Source of the DNA: Streptomyces sp. NRRL S-87
Lineage (GTDB): Bacteria; Actinomycetota; Actinomycetes; Streptomycetales; Streptomycetaceae
NCBI RefSeq assembly: GCF_000719335.1
Contig: NZ_JOGB01000035.1
Coordinates: 1-64,000, forward strand
Length of the DNA: 64,000 nucleotides
Direction of reading: 5' to 3'
The position numbers and the translations under genes are program-made. The notes beneath the pieces are model-generated. The model worked only from the letters and a program-made list of their open reading frames with translations. It did not search any database and had not been told where the DNA came from. Positions within the stretch are counted from its first letter, which is position 1; every line of letters starts with the position of its first letter. Positions 45,902 to 54,453 of the stretch are shown here, one piece after another.

Positions 45902-47257
45902 TCACTGGTCGCGGTACATCTCCGCCACCAGGAACGCCAGGTCCAGCGACTGGCTCCGGTTCAGGCGCGGGTCGCAGGCCGTCTCGTAGCGCTGGTGCAG
46001 GTCGTCGACGAAGATCTCGTCGCCGCCGCCCACGCACTCGGTGACGTCGTCACCGGTGAGCTCGACGTGGATGCCGCCCGGGTGGGTGCCCAGCGCCTTG
46101 TGGACCTCGAAGAAGCCCTTGACCTCGTCGAGCACGTCGTCGAAGCGGCGCGTCTTGTGGCCGGAGGCGGCCTCGAAGGTGTTGCCGTGCATCGGGTCGG
46201 TGACCCAGGCGACGGTCGCACCGGAGGCGGTGACCTTCTCGACCAGCTCGGGGAGCTTGTCGCGGACCTTGTCGGCGCCCATGCGGACGATGAAGGTCAG
46301 CCGGCCCGGCTCGCGGTCCGGGTCGAGGCGGTCGATGTAGGTGAGCGCGTCGTCCACCGTGGTGGTCGGGCCCAGCTTGATGCCGATCGGGTTCGCGATC
46401 TGCGAGGCGAACTCGATGTGGGCGTGGTCCAGCTGGCGGGTGCGCTCACCGATCCAGACCATGTGGCCGGAGGTGTCGTACAGCTTCCCGGTGCGGGAGT
46501 CCGTACGGGTGAGGGCGCCCTCGTAGTCGAGCAGCAGCGCCTCGTGCGAGGAGTAGAACTCCACCGCCTTGAACTCGGCCGGGTCGGTGCCGCAGGCCTT
46601 CATGAAGTTCAGGGCGTTGTCGATCTCGCGGGCGAGCTGCTCGTAGCGCTGGCCGGACGGGGACGACTTCACGAAGTCCTGGTTCCAGGCGTGCACCTGG
46701 CGCAGGTCGGCGTAGCCACCGGTGGTGAAGGCGCGGACCAGGTTCAGCGTCGAGGCGGAGGCGTTGTACATCCGCTTCAGGCGCTCGGGGTCCGGGACGC
46801 GGGCCTCCTCCGTGAAGGCGAAGCCGTTGACGGAGTCGCCGCGGTAGGTCGGCAGGGTCACCCCGTCGCGGGTCTCGGTGTCCTTCGAGCGCGGCTTGGA
46901 GTACTGGCCCGCGATGCGGCCGACCTTCACGACGGGCACGGAGGCCGCGTACGTCAGGACGGCGCTCATCTGGAGGAGGGTCTTGAGCTTGGCGCGGATG
47001 TGGTCGGCCGAGACGGCGTCGAAGGCCTCGGCGCAGTCGCCGCCCTGCAGCAGGAACGCCTCGCCACGGGCGACGGCTCCCATGCGGGCGCGCAGCTGGT
47101 CACATTCGCCGGCGAAGACCAGCGGGGGATACGAGGCGAGGTCCGCGACGACTGCGCGCAGAGCCTCGGCATCGGGGTACTCAGGCTGCTGCGCCGCGGG
47201 CAGGTCTCGCCAGGTCGCCTTTGCGGCGACTGCGTGGGTTTCAGCGTTCACGGTCAC
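45902..47257 (-). CDS. aroG: Class II DAHP synthase (shikimate pathway entry)
   Basis: Condenses phosphoenolpyruvate and erythrose 4-phosphate to DAHP. 451 residues, plant-type class II. Motifs: VFAGECDQLRARMGAVA, LLQGGDCAEAF, VGRIAGQYSKPRS, TSGHMVWIGERTRQLD, and DPMHGNT with metal-binding residues. Start is uncertain: GTG 47257 has TAATGT 7 bases upstream and would give a leaderless mRNA; GTG 47251 has GAGGTGACC ahead. Divergent from the trp leader, so the first step of aromatic synthesis faces the Trp branch gene. Confidence 0.94.
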   Translation of the reverse strand: MTVNAETHAVAAKATWRDLPAAQQPEYPDAEALRAVVADLASYPPLVFAGECDQLRARMGAVARGEAFLLQGGDCAEAFDAVSADHIRAKLKTLLQMSAVLTYAASVPVVKVGRIAGQYSKPRSKDTETRDGVTLPTYRGDSVNGFAFTEEARVPDPERLKRMYNASASTLNLVRAFTTGGYADLRQVHAWNQDFVKSSPSGQRYEQLAREIDNALNFMKACGTDPAEFKAVEFYSSHEALLLDYEGALTRTDSRTGKLYDTSGHMVWIGERTRQLDHAHIEFASQIANPIGIKLGPTTTVDDALTYIDRLDPDREPGRLTFIVRMGADKVRDKLPELVEKVTASGATVAWVTDPMHGNTFEAASGHKTRRFDDVLDEVKGFFEVHKALGTHPGGIHVELTGDDVTECVGGGDEIFVDDLHQRYETACDPRLNRSQSLDLAFLVAEMYRDQ

Positions 47258-47369
47258 CTCGTAAACATTACGTCGTGCGGCGCGCAGTCCACTCCATCGA
47301 CCAAAGGATGAGACGGCCGTCTCCCCTTCCGGCCGCACCCGGCAGGTGCCGGGGTGTAGGGTGCGGGGC

Positions 47370-47426
47370 ATGTTCGCGCACTCCAACCTGGACTGGTGGT
47401 GGACCGCTCATCCGGCGGCCCACTGA
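47370..47426 (+). CDS. trpL: trp leader peptide
   Basis: 18-residue peptide MFAHSNLDWWWTAHPAAH with three consecutive Trp codons, followed by a terminator hairpin and then trpEG. This is the standard layout of attenuation: Trp shortage stalls the ribosome at the Trp codons. TAGGGT ends 7 bases before the ATG, so transcription may start at or near the start codon. Too short for most gene finders. Confidence 0.9.
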   Translation: MFAHSNLDWWWTAHPAAH

Positions 47427-47473
47427 CTGCGCGTACCAGAAACCACGCGAAGGCCGCCCGAGGGGCGGCCTTC
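47414..47473 (+). promoter_or_regulatory. trp attenuator (terminator/antiterminator)
   Basis: The terminator pairs 47449-47459 with 47463-47473 (11 bp, GAAGGCCGCCC) and is followed by a T-rich run. The antiterminator pairs GGCGGCC at 47414-47420 in the leader peptide with GGCCGCC at 47452-47458 inside the terminator's 5' arm, so the two structures exclude each other. Ribosome stalling at the Trp codons would favour the second. Confidence 0.85.
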
Positions 47474-47527
47474 TTCCGTTTCCGGGGCCGTTCCTCTCCA
47501 CCGATCCGATGCCGGAAGGAACCCCCG

Positions 47528-49414
47528 ATGGACCTCAGCAGGCTGCTGGACCCGCACTGCCCGCCCTTCGCCCTGCTCCGCCGCCGCACGCCGGGCCGCG
47601 ACCACGACACCGTCGAGCTGCTGCTCGGTCCGGTCCACGAGGCCGCGGCCCTGGCCGACCTGCCGGTGCGGGAGCTGCCCACCCTCGCGCTGGTGCCCTT
47701 CCGGCAGATCCGCGAGCGGGGTTTCGACGTCCGCGACGACGGCACGCCGCTGAGCGTCCTGGCCGCCGAGGAGGCGTACGAGCTGCCGCTCGCCGAGGTG
47801 CTCGCCGCCCTGCCGGACCACGCGGTACGGGTCGAGGGCGGCGCCTTCGACGTGCCCGACGCCGAGTACGCGGAGACCGTCCGGCGCGTGATCGAGGACG
47901 AGATCGGCCGCGGCGAGGGCGCGAACTTCGTCGTCCGGCGCACCTTCACCGGCGAGATCCCCGGGTTCTCGCGGGCCGACGCGCTCGCCCTGTTCCGGCG
48001 GCTGCTGGCGGGCGAGCGCGGGGCGTACTGGACGTACGTCGTGCACACCGGCGACCGGACGCTGGTCGGCGCCTCGCCCGAGGTCCACGTCCGGATGGCG
48101 GGCGGCACCGTGGTGATGAATCCGATCAGCGGGACGTACCGGTACCCGGTCGGGGGCCCGACCGTCGAGTCGCTGCTGGCCTTCCTGGGCGACCGCAAGG
48201 AGACCGAGGAGCTCTCGATGGTGGTCGACGAGGAGCTCAAGATGATGTGCACGGTCGGTGACATGGGCGGCGTGGTGGTCGGCCCGCGCCTGAAGGAGAT
48301 GGCCCACCTCGCGCACACGGAGTACGAGCTGCGCGGCCGCTCCTCCCTGGACGTGCGGGAGGTGCTGCGGGAGACGATGTTCGCGGCCACCGTGACCGGC
48401 TCGCCGGTGCAGAACGCCTGCCGGGTGATCGAGCGGTACGAGGCCGGGGGCCGCGGGTACTACGCGGGCGCGCTCGCGCTGCTGGGCCTGGACGCCAACG
48501 GGTCACAGACCCTGGACTCGCCGATCCTGATCCGCACCGCGGACATCGCCGCCGACGGCACGCTGCGGGTGCCGGTGGGGGCCACGCTGGTACGGCACTC
48601 CGACCCGGCGGGCGAGGTGGCCGAGACGCACGCGAAGGCGGCCGGGGTACTGGCCGCACTGGGCGTGCGGCCGGCGGCGGCCCCGCTGCCGGCCGGCCCG
48701 GTGGCGCGGCTGGCCGACGACCCGCGCGTGGTGGCGGCGCTGGCGGCGCGGCGCGGCGACCTCGCCCCGTTCTGGCTGCGGATGCAGGAGCCGGTGGCTC
48801 CGGTGGCCGGGCACGCGCTGGTGGTGGACGGCGAGGACACGTTCACGGCGATGCTGGCACACGTGCTGCGGGCCGCGGGGCTTTCGGTGACCGTACGCCG
48901 CTACGACGAGCCGGGGCTGCGGGAGGCGGCGCTCGCCCACGAGGGGCCGATCGTGCTGGGGCCCGGCCCCGGCGACCCGGCGGACCCGACCGACCCGAAG
49001 ATGCGGCTGCTGCGGGGGCTGGCGCGGGAGCTGCTGGCGGGGCACCGCGGGGGGCTGCTCGGGGTGTGCCTGGGGCACGAGCTGATCGCGGCGGAGCTGG
49101 GGCTGCCGCTGGTGCGCAAGGCCGAGCCGGCGCAGGGGGCGCAGGTGTCCGTCGACCTCTTCGGCGCGGCGGAGGTCGTCGGCTTCTACAACACCTACAC
49201 CGCCGCCTGCGACTCCGGGACGGCGGCCGAGCTGGCCGCCCGCGGCGTCGAGGTCTCCCGCGACCCGCTGACGGACGAGGTCCACGCCCTGCGCTGCACG
49301 GCCCGCGGCTTCGCCGGCGTCCAGTTCCACCCCGAGTCCGTCCTGACCCTGCGCGGCGCGGCCCTCCTCTGCGACCTCGTCCGCTCCCTGACGGCCGCGG
49401 CCCGCCCGGCGTAG
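47528..49414 (+). CDS. trpE: TrpE-TrpG fusion, anthranilate synthase
   Basis: Makes anthranilate from chorismate and glutamine, the first step of Trp synthesis. 628 residues. The N-terminal TrpE part (to about 420) has NPISGTYRYPVGG, ELSMVVDEELKMMCTVGD and ATVTGSPVQNACRVI. The C-terminal glutaminase part has the catalytic Cys in LGVCLGHELIAAELG and the His-Glu pair in VQFHPES. A fused form also occurs in PhzE, but the trp leader favours tryptophan supply. ATG 47528 has AAGGA 7 bases upstream. Confidence 0.93.
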   Translation: MDLSRLLDPHCPPFALLRRRTPGRDHDTVELLLGPVHEAAALADLPVRELPTLALVPFRQIRERGFDVRDDGTPLSVLAAEEAYELPLAEVLAALPDHAVRVEGGAFDVPDAEYAETVRRVIEDEIGRGEGANFVVRRTFTGEIPGFSRADALALFRRLLAGERGAYWTYVVHTGDRTLVGASPEVHVRMAGGTVVMNPISGTYRYPVGGPTVESLLAFLGDRKETEELSMVVDEELKMMCTVGDMGGVVVGPRLKEMAHLAHTEYELRGRSSLDVREVLRETMFAATVTGSPVQNACRVIERYEAGGRGYYAGALALLGLDANGSQTLDSPILIRTADIAADGTLRVPVGATLVRHSDPAGEVAETHAKAAGVLAALGVRPAAAPLPAGPVARLADDPRVVAALAARRGDLAPFWLRMQEPVAPVAGHALVVDGEDTFTAMLAHVLRAAGLSVTVRRYDEPGLREAALAHEGPIVLGPGPGDPADPTDPKMRLLRGLARELLAGHRGGLLGVCLGHELIAAELGLPLVRKAEPAQGAQVSVDLFGAAEVVGFYNTYTAACDSGTAAELAARGVEVSRDPLTDEVHALRCTARGFAGVQFHPESVLTLRGAALLCDLVRSLTAAARPA

Positions 49415-49435
49415 CCGCCGCCGTACGGCCTCTGC

Positions 49436-49469
49436 GCACGAGCGCGGCCGGGTCCGGCCGCGCTCGTGC
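49436..49469 (+). terminator. Terminator after trpE
   Basis: 15 bp perfect arms (49436-49450, 49455-49469) around GGTC, 22 bp past the stop codon and followed by CTTTCG. Confidence 0.8.
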
Positions 49470-49503
49470 GCTTTCGTGCGCGACCGTGCGGGGTCGCGCG
49501 GGG

Positions 49504-49594
49504 GTCGCGGTCGTCCGTGCGTGGTCGCGGTCGTTCGCGCGGGGGTCGCAGCCGTTCGCGCGGGGGTCGCAGTCGTTCGTGCGGGGGTCGCGGT
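49504..49594. repeat. 21 bp tandem repeat
   Basis: Four to five copies starting at 49504, 49524, 49545, 49566 and 49587, consensus GTCGCGGTCGTTCGCGCGGGG. It is the main content of the 540 bp gap between trpE and the large exported protein gene. From 49600 to 49954 nothing else was recognised; the promoter of the next gene must lie there. Confidence 0.85.
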
Positions 49595-49954
49595 CAACCG
49601 ACTGGTGCCGGGGCCGACTTCGTGCCTAAGATCCACAAGCCCACTGACCAGGGCTTATCTCGTACAACATTGCTACACGGGGGGATTTTCTTCTTCACCC
49701 GCGGCGGGTTCCGCCGTATCGGCCGGCCACCGGCCGCCGACGACCCGGCACCGGCGCACAGCGCCGGTCCCCGCCTCTCGCGCGGGGCAGCCCTGACCAG
49801 GCGACCGCCGGGTCGGCCGATACCGCCGCCGCGGACCGACCGAACGACCGCACAGCGGCCGCCCGCTCCCAGGGGACTTCGCACCCCCGAGCCGGCGACC
49901 TTGTCATGCTCGCGCAAGGCGTGGGCATGAGCACAAAATCGGGGATTCTTCACT

Positions 49955-52900
49955 TTGCGTCTCACAAGACGAACACTCATATCTCTGGCCGCCGTCACGA
50001 CCTGCGCCGCCCTCTCGGGCGGACTGCTGCAGGCCGTGCCGGCCGCCGCCGTACCGACGTCCGTCGCCGGCCCGGACCCCCGGGTTCCGGTCGCGCCGCC
50101 GGCCCGGGTCGCCGACCCGGACCGGAAGCTCGGCAAGGACTGGCGGACCAGTTCCGACCGCGCGGTGACCGCCGCCGCCGACTCCGACGGCCTTCGCATC
50201 CTGGTAGCCGACAGCGGCAAGGCGTACGCCTGGAAGGTCGCGGCCACGCTGTCCGAGCCGGGCATGCCCGCGGACTCGTGGATCGGCAACCAGTGCCTGA
50301 TGGACCACGACCACGCGGCCGTCGTCTACGCACCCCGGACCTTCACGAACAAGCCGGACCTCATGCAGGGCGGCGCGTTCGCCGCCGTGGTGAACCTCGC
50401 GACCGGTCATGTGACGAAGCTGCCGTTCACCGCGTCGCTGGCCTACTTCGACCCGTCGTGCAACACGACGACGCGCACGGCCGCGTTCACCTCGTTCCGC
50501 GACATGAACGACCCGCACCTCACGCAGACGCGCGTGGTGACCGTGAACACCTCCGGCCGCACCCTCGGCCGGGCCACCGCCCGCGGCGAGCTGACCAGTG
50601 CCGTCCCCGTGCCCGGCGGCGTGGTCGCCGGCCGCGGCCGGAACCTGGTGCACCTGGCCGCCTCCGGCGCGGTGCGCAGCCTGGCCGTAGCGGAGAGCAC
50701 GCCGTTCGACATCCGCCCCGGCGCCGACGGGCGGATCGCCTTCGCCGACCGCAAGGGCACGTCCACCGTGCAGGCGAAGGTCCTGCCCGGCCGCGGCAAG
50801 CCGGTGCTGCTCGCCTCGGGCAGGCTCGGCGACCTGGGCCTGACCCAGGGCGAGGGGGGCCGGGTGTTCCTCACCGGCCACCCGGAGGGCACCCCCGCCA
50901 CGAAGGGCACCGGGGTCACCCGGATCAACGCGCCCGCCGACACGGACGTGTCGTCCCACGGCAAGCTGGCCGTCGACGCCGTCCTCACCCCCGGCATCCG
51001 CGCCGGTCTGGCGCACATCGGCAACGCCGGCAAGGGCTTCACGAAGGCCGAGCCCGCCGCGCAGACCCGGTCCTCCGGCGGGCCGGAGACGGCCGCCGGC
51101 CGCACCGAGCCGGTGACCGTCACCAGCACCGCGACCAGCACCGGCACCAAGCTCGCCCAGCGCGTCGAGCACGTCGCCGGCGACGGCTCGGGCACCACCG
51201 GCTCCCCCGCCCTCGCCGCGGCCCGGACCACCGGCGCCCGTCCCCAGGGCACCGCCTTCGCCGCTGCCGCGGCGTCGAACGACCCGGTCGACGGCGACCG
51301 CTGGTGCTCGGTGTCCCGCAACGACGTCAACGCGCAGGCGCTGCAGCCGACGCCCAACCAGGTCGAGTGGGCCGTCGACATGGCCGTGCGCGGCGAGCTG
51401 CGGGGCAAGTGGATCCGCCAGGGCGGCTACCGCAACCAGGCCGGTCTGGGCTCCATCGACCCGCAGGGCCTCTTCCCCCCGCCGACCCTGAACGGCGGCG
51501 GGAAGATCCCGGCCAACGTGCTGCTCGGCATCATGGCCCAGGAGTCGAACCTGTGGCAGGCCGAGCGGGGGTCGATCCCCGGTCAGATGGGCAGCCCCCT
51601 CGCCGCCGTGGACGGCTACTACGGCCACAAGACCGTGGCCGGTGACCCGGACGCCTACTGGCGGATCAACTGGGACAAGTCCGACTGCGGTTACGGCGTG
51701 GGCCAGGTCACCGACGGCATGCGCCTCGCGGGGCACGAGAAGGTGGATCCGGCGACCGGGGCCAGGGAGACGAGCCTGTCCCCGTCCCTGCAGAAGATCA
51801 TCGCGGTCGACTACGCGACGAACATCGCCGCCTCGATGAAGATCCTCGCCGACAAGTGGAACGAGGTCCACAAGAGCGGTCAGAAGATCACCGTCAACAA
51901 CGACGACCCGTCCATGGTCGAGAACTGGTTCACCGCCGTGTGGAACTACAACCTCGGCTTCAACCCCCCGTCGGAGGCCTCGAAGCACGCCGGCCACTGG
52001 GGCCTGGGCTGGTACAACAACCCGGCCAACCCGCTGTACAAGAAGGGCTGGGGCCACCCCTTCATGGACACCACCGCGGGTGGTGCCGAGGCGATCCGCC
52101 ACGCCGCCCACCCGCAGGACTGGCCGTACGAGATGAAGGTGATGGGCTGGGCCGCCTGGTCCATCGACACCGGCTTCTCGTACTCCACCGACGGCCGCCA
52201 GGACTGGCCCGGCGAGACCGGCTTCTCCTCGGCCGGCTTCCGGCCCGCCTGGTGGACGAGCCCGGCGCAGCGCACGAACGTCTCGCCGAAGCTGGACGTC
52301 TTCTGCAACAAGGCCAACAACTGCAACCCCGACACCCCGCCGAACTGCCCTGACGCCGAGTGCTACGCGCAGTACTGGTGGAACCAGCCCAACGCCACCT
52401 GGAAGACGGCCTGCGCCGTCGACTGCGGCCACGAGAGCATCAAGTACCAGACGCTCGTCTCCGAGCCGGGCAGCGGCACCCGCCTGCAGAACGGCACACC
52501 GGTCTGCGAGGGCGCTCCGGCCGGCTCCGACGTCGTCCTCTCCGTACCGAGCGGGACGGAGACGTGGGGCAGGTGCGGCCAGGCCAAATCCGCCGGCTCG
52601 TTCACGTTCGGCTTCAACGCCGACACCGCGGGCCGCTACGAGGCGAAGGCCGACCTGCACCAGGTCGGCGGCGGGTACGGCGGCCACTTCTGGTACGCCC
52701 ACACGCGTGACGCGGCGCACCTCGGCGGCCCCGACGGCCGCATGACCATCAACGGCACCTGGACCCTCCCCAAGAAGCTGGGCTGGGCCCGCGTCCTGGT
52801 CCACCTGCCCGACACGGGGGCGCACACCCGCCAGGCCACCTACACGGTCAACGGGAACGACAGCACCAGCAAGAACCGGGTCGTGCTCCAGCGCGCCGGC

Positions 52901-53986
52901 GGCTGGGCGAGCCTGGGCGTGTTCAAGTTCACCGGCACCCCGGAGGTCGTGCTGTCGAACACGACCAAGGACGGCACCGCCGACGAGGACATCGCCTGGG
53001 GCGCCGTGGCCTTCCAGCCGCTGGCGGCCAAGCCGCAGGACGTCGTCGTGGCCATGGGTGACTCGTACTCCTCGGGAGAGGGCTCCAGCGCGCCCGGCGG
53101 CAAGGACTTCTTCCCGGAGACCGACTTCTACGACAAGGTGAACGACAAGGCCTGGAACTCCTGCCACCGCTCCAAGATCGCCTGGTCGCGCCAGGCCACG
53201 CTGCCCGGCCAGACCGCGCCGGTCGGCACCCTGGCCGACAACTTCGACGCGAAGCTGGACTACCACTTCGTGGCCTGCTCCGGAGCGCGGACGTACAACA
53301 TCACGGGCAGCGGGCAGAACAGCGAGGTGCCGCAGGTCGAGGCCGGCTACCTCGACAACAACACCACCCTGGTCACCATCAGCGTCGGCGGCAACGACGC
53401 CCGCTTCACCGACATCGTCACGAAGTGCGTCATGCCGACCCTCACGAACTGCAACGCCAACTCGATCGGCAACATCGACCCGACCAACGGCAAGTCCCTG
53501 CCCGGCGAGACCGGGCCGATGCAGGACTGGGCCCCGAAGTGGCTGCACGACGGCGTTCGCCCGCAGATCGTCAAGGTCCTGAACGCCATCCACGCGAAGG
53601 CGGGGCACGCGAAGGTGGTCCTCATGGGCTACCCGCGCCTGCTGTCGACGGAGGCCGGTCAGGCCTACCCCGGCACCTGCGTCCTCAACATGGAGAAGCC
53701 GGAAGGGGAATGGCTCACCAAGGTGGCCGACACCCTCGCGGCGGAGATGAAGGGCGCCACGCAGGACGCCGGCACCTGGGCCGTCTTCTCGGACCCGCGT
53801 GACGAGTTCGGGAACAACACCATCTGCGGAAACCCGGAGACCGTGCACAACATCGTGAAGACCGGCCTGTCCAAGGCGGACAACACCGGGGTCCTCGAAG
53901 TCGGCATGGCCTCCTTCCACCCCAAGCCCGCGGGGGCCCGGCGGTACGCCGACAGCCTGGAGCACACGCTCCAGGGCAAGGACTGA
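49955..53986 (+). CDS. Exported multidomain protein: lysozyme/transglycosylase-like + golvesin-like + SGNH hydrolase
   Basis: 1343 residues. The TTG at 49955 gives a signal peptide starting MRLTRRTLIS (twin-arginine-like RR) with a likely cleavage after AAA near residue 32. About 35-330 is a repeat-like beta region. A transglycosylase-like core follows (about 500-600: IMAQESNLW with a candidate Glu near 530, and GYGVGQVTDGM). About 875-1023 resembles golvesin-type C-terminal domains. The SGNH hydrolase runs from about 1028 to 1343, with AMGDSYSSGEG (block I), SVGGNDARF (block III) and SFHPKPAGA (block V). The likely role is envelope or glycan processing; the substrate is unknown. No better start codon exists in frame. 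Confidence 0.85.
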   Translation: MRLTRRTLISLAAVTTCAALSGGLLQAVPAAAVPTSVAGPDPRVPVAPPARVADPDRKLGKDWRTSSDRAVTAAADSDGLRILVADSGKAYAWKVAATLSEPGMPADSWIGNQCLMDHDHAAVVYAPRTFTNKPDLMQGGAFAAVVNLATGHVTKLPFTASLAYFDPSCNTTTRTAAFTSFRDMNDPHLTQTRVVTVNTSGRTLGRATARGELTSAVPVPGGVVAGRGRNLVHLAASGAVRSLAVAESTPFDIRPGADGRIAFADRKGTSTVQAKVLPGRGKPVLLASGRLGDLGLTQGEGGRVFLTGHPEGTPATKGTGVTRINAPADTDVSSHGKLAVDAVLTPGIRAGLAHIGNAGKGFTKAEPAAQTRSSGGPETAAGRTEPVTVTSTATSTGTKLAQRVEHVAGDGSGTTGSPALAAARTTGARPQGTAFAAAAASNDPVDGDRWCSVSRNDVNAQALQPTPNQVEWAVDMAVRGELRGKWIRQGGYRNQAGLGSIDPQGLFPPPTLNGGGKIPANVLLGIMAQESNLWQAERGSIPGQMGSPLAAVDGYYGHKTVAGDPDAYWRINWDKSDCGYGVGQVTDGMRLAGHEKVDPATGARETSLSPSLQKIIAVDYATNIAASMKILADKWNEVHKSGQKITVNNDDPSMVENWFTAVWNYNLGFNPPSEASKHAGHWGLGWYNNPANPLYKKGWGHPFMDTTAGGAEAIRHAAHPQDWPYEMKVMGWAAWSIDTGFSYSTDGRQDWPGETGFSSAGFRPAWWTSPAQRTNVSPKLDVFCNKANNCNPDTPPNCPDAECYAQYWWNQPNATWKTACAVDCGHESIKYQTLVSEPGSGTRLQNGTPVCEGAPAGSDVVLSVPSGTETWGRCGQAKSAGSFTFGFNADTAGRYEAKADLHQVGGGYGGHFWYAHTRDAAHLGGPDGRMTINGTWTLPKKLGWARVLVHLPDTGAHTRQATYTVNGNDSTSKNRVVLQRAGGWASLGVFKFTGTPEVVLSNTTKDGTADEDIAWGAVAFQPLAAKPQDVVVAMGDSYSSGEGSSAPGGKDFFPETDFYDKVNDKAWNSCHRSKIAWSRQATLPGQTAPVGTLADNFDAKLDYHFVACSGARTYNITGSGQNSEVPQVEAGYLDNNTTLVTISVGGNDARFTDIVTKCVMPTLTNCNANSIGNIDPTNGKSLPGETGPMQDWAPKWLHDGVRPQIVKVLNAIHAKAGHAKVVLMGYPRLLSTEAGQAYPGTCVLNMEKPEGEWLTKVADTLAAEMKGATQDAGTWAVFSDPRDEFGNNTICGNPETVHNIVKTGLSKADNTGVLEVGMASFHPKPAGARRYADSLEHTLQGKD

Positions 53987-53998
53987 CCGGAAGCGACC

Positions 53999-54044
53999 GG
54001 CCGGGGGCCCGAGCAGCTGAGTACCGCTGCTCAGGCCCCCGGCC
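53999..54044 (+). terminator. Terminator after the large exported protein gene
   Basis: Two-part perfect stem: 11 bp (53999-54009 with 54034-54044) and an inner 7 bp (54011-54017 with 54026-54032) around TGAGTACC, 12 bp after the stop codon. Confidence 0.8.
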
Positions 54045-54068
54045 TCCCGAGACAGGACAATCGGAGAC

Positions 54069-54362
54069 ATGAAGCGAGAACCGCGTCCGGCCGACGGGCC
54101 GACGGCCGTCGCCGTGGGCATCGTCGACCTGGTGGTCGTGGCGATGCTGGCGACCGCGTACGTACTGTCCGGGCTCAGCATCGGCGCGCCGGACGCCCGC
54201 GAGCTGCACGACACGGAGGTCTACCGCCACACGGTCGTGGTGGTCACCGCCGTGTTCGCCGGCGCGGGCGGCGCGGTGGCCGCGCTGTTCCGCTTCCGCA
54301 AGACGAGCGTCACCCACCTCGTGGTGACCGGTCTCGCCCTGCTGGCCTTCGTCGCCCTGTAG
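54069..54362 (+). CDS. Small membrane protein of unknown function
   Basis: 97 residues. Hydrophobic segments at about 14-33 (VGIVDLVVVAMLATAYVL), 55-72 (VVVVTAVFAGAGGAVAALF) and 80-96. No domain recognised. It lies just after a terminator and is followed by another hairpin, so it seems to have its own transcript or depend on read-through. ATG 54069 has CGGAGA close upstream. Real gene status is supported by the two flanking terminators and frame. Confidence 0.65.
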   Translation: MKREPRPADGPTAVAVGIVDLVVVAMLATAYVLSGLSIGAPDARELHDTEVYRHTVVVVTAVFAGAGGAVAALFRFRKTSVTHLVVTGLALLAFVAL

Positions 54363-54383
54363 GGCCGCGTCCCCTCCGCCGGA

Positions 54384-54414
54384 GAGAGCCCCAGGTCCCG
54401 GACCTGGGGCTCTC
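54384..54414. terminator. Terminator between convergent genes
   Basis: 14 bp perfect arms (54384-54397, 54401-54414) around 3 bases. It separates the small membrane protein gene from the dehydrogenase gene on the opposite strand and can serve both. Confidence 0.75.
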
Positions 54415-54453
54415 GCGCGTCCGACCGGCGGCCCTCCGGCGCGAGGACACCCC

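Noticed and set aside
47528..49414. phzE of a phenazine cluster
   Set aside because: The fused architecture also fits, but the trp leader upstream and lack of other phz genes favour tryptophan synthesis.
49904..54214. A 1436-codon open frame on the minus strand
   Set aside because: It lies opposite the large exported protein, whose signal peptide and enzyme motifs are clear. The translation is Val/Gly/Arg-rich without motifs.
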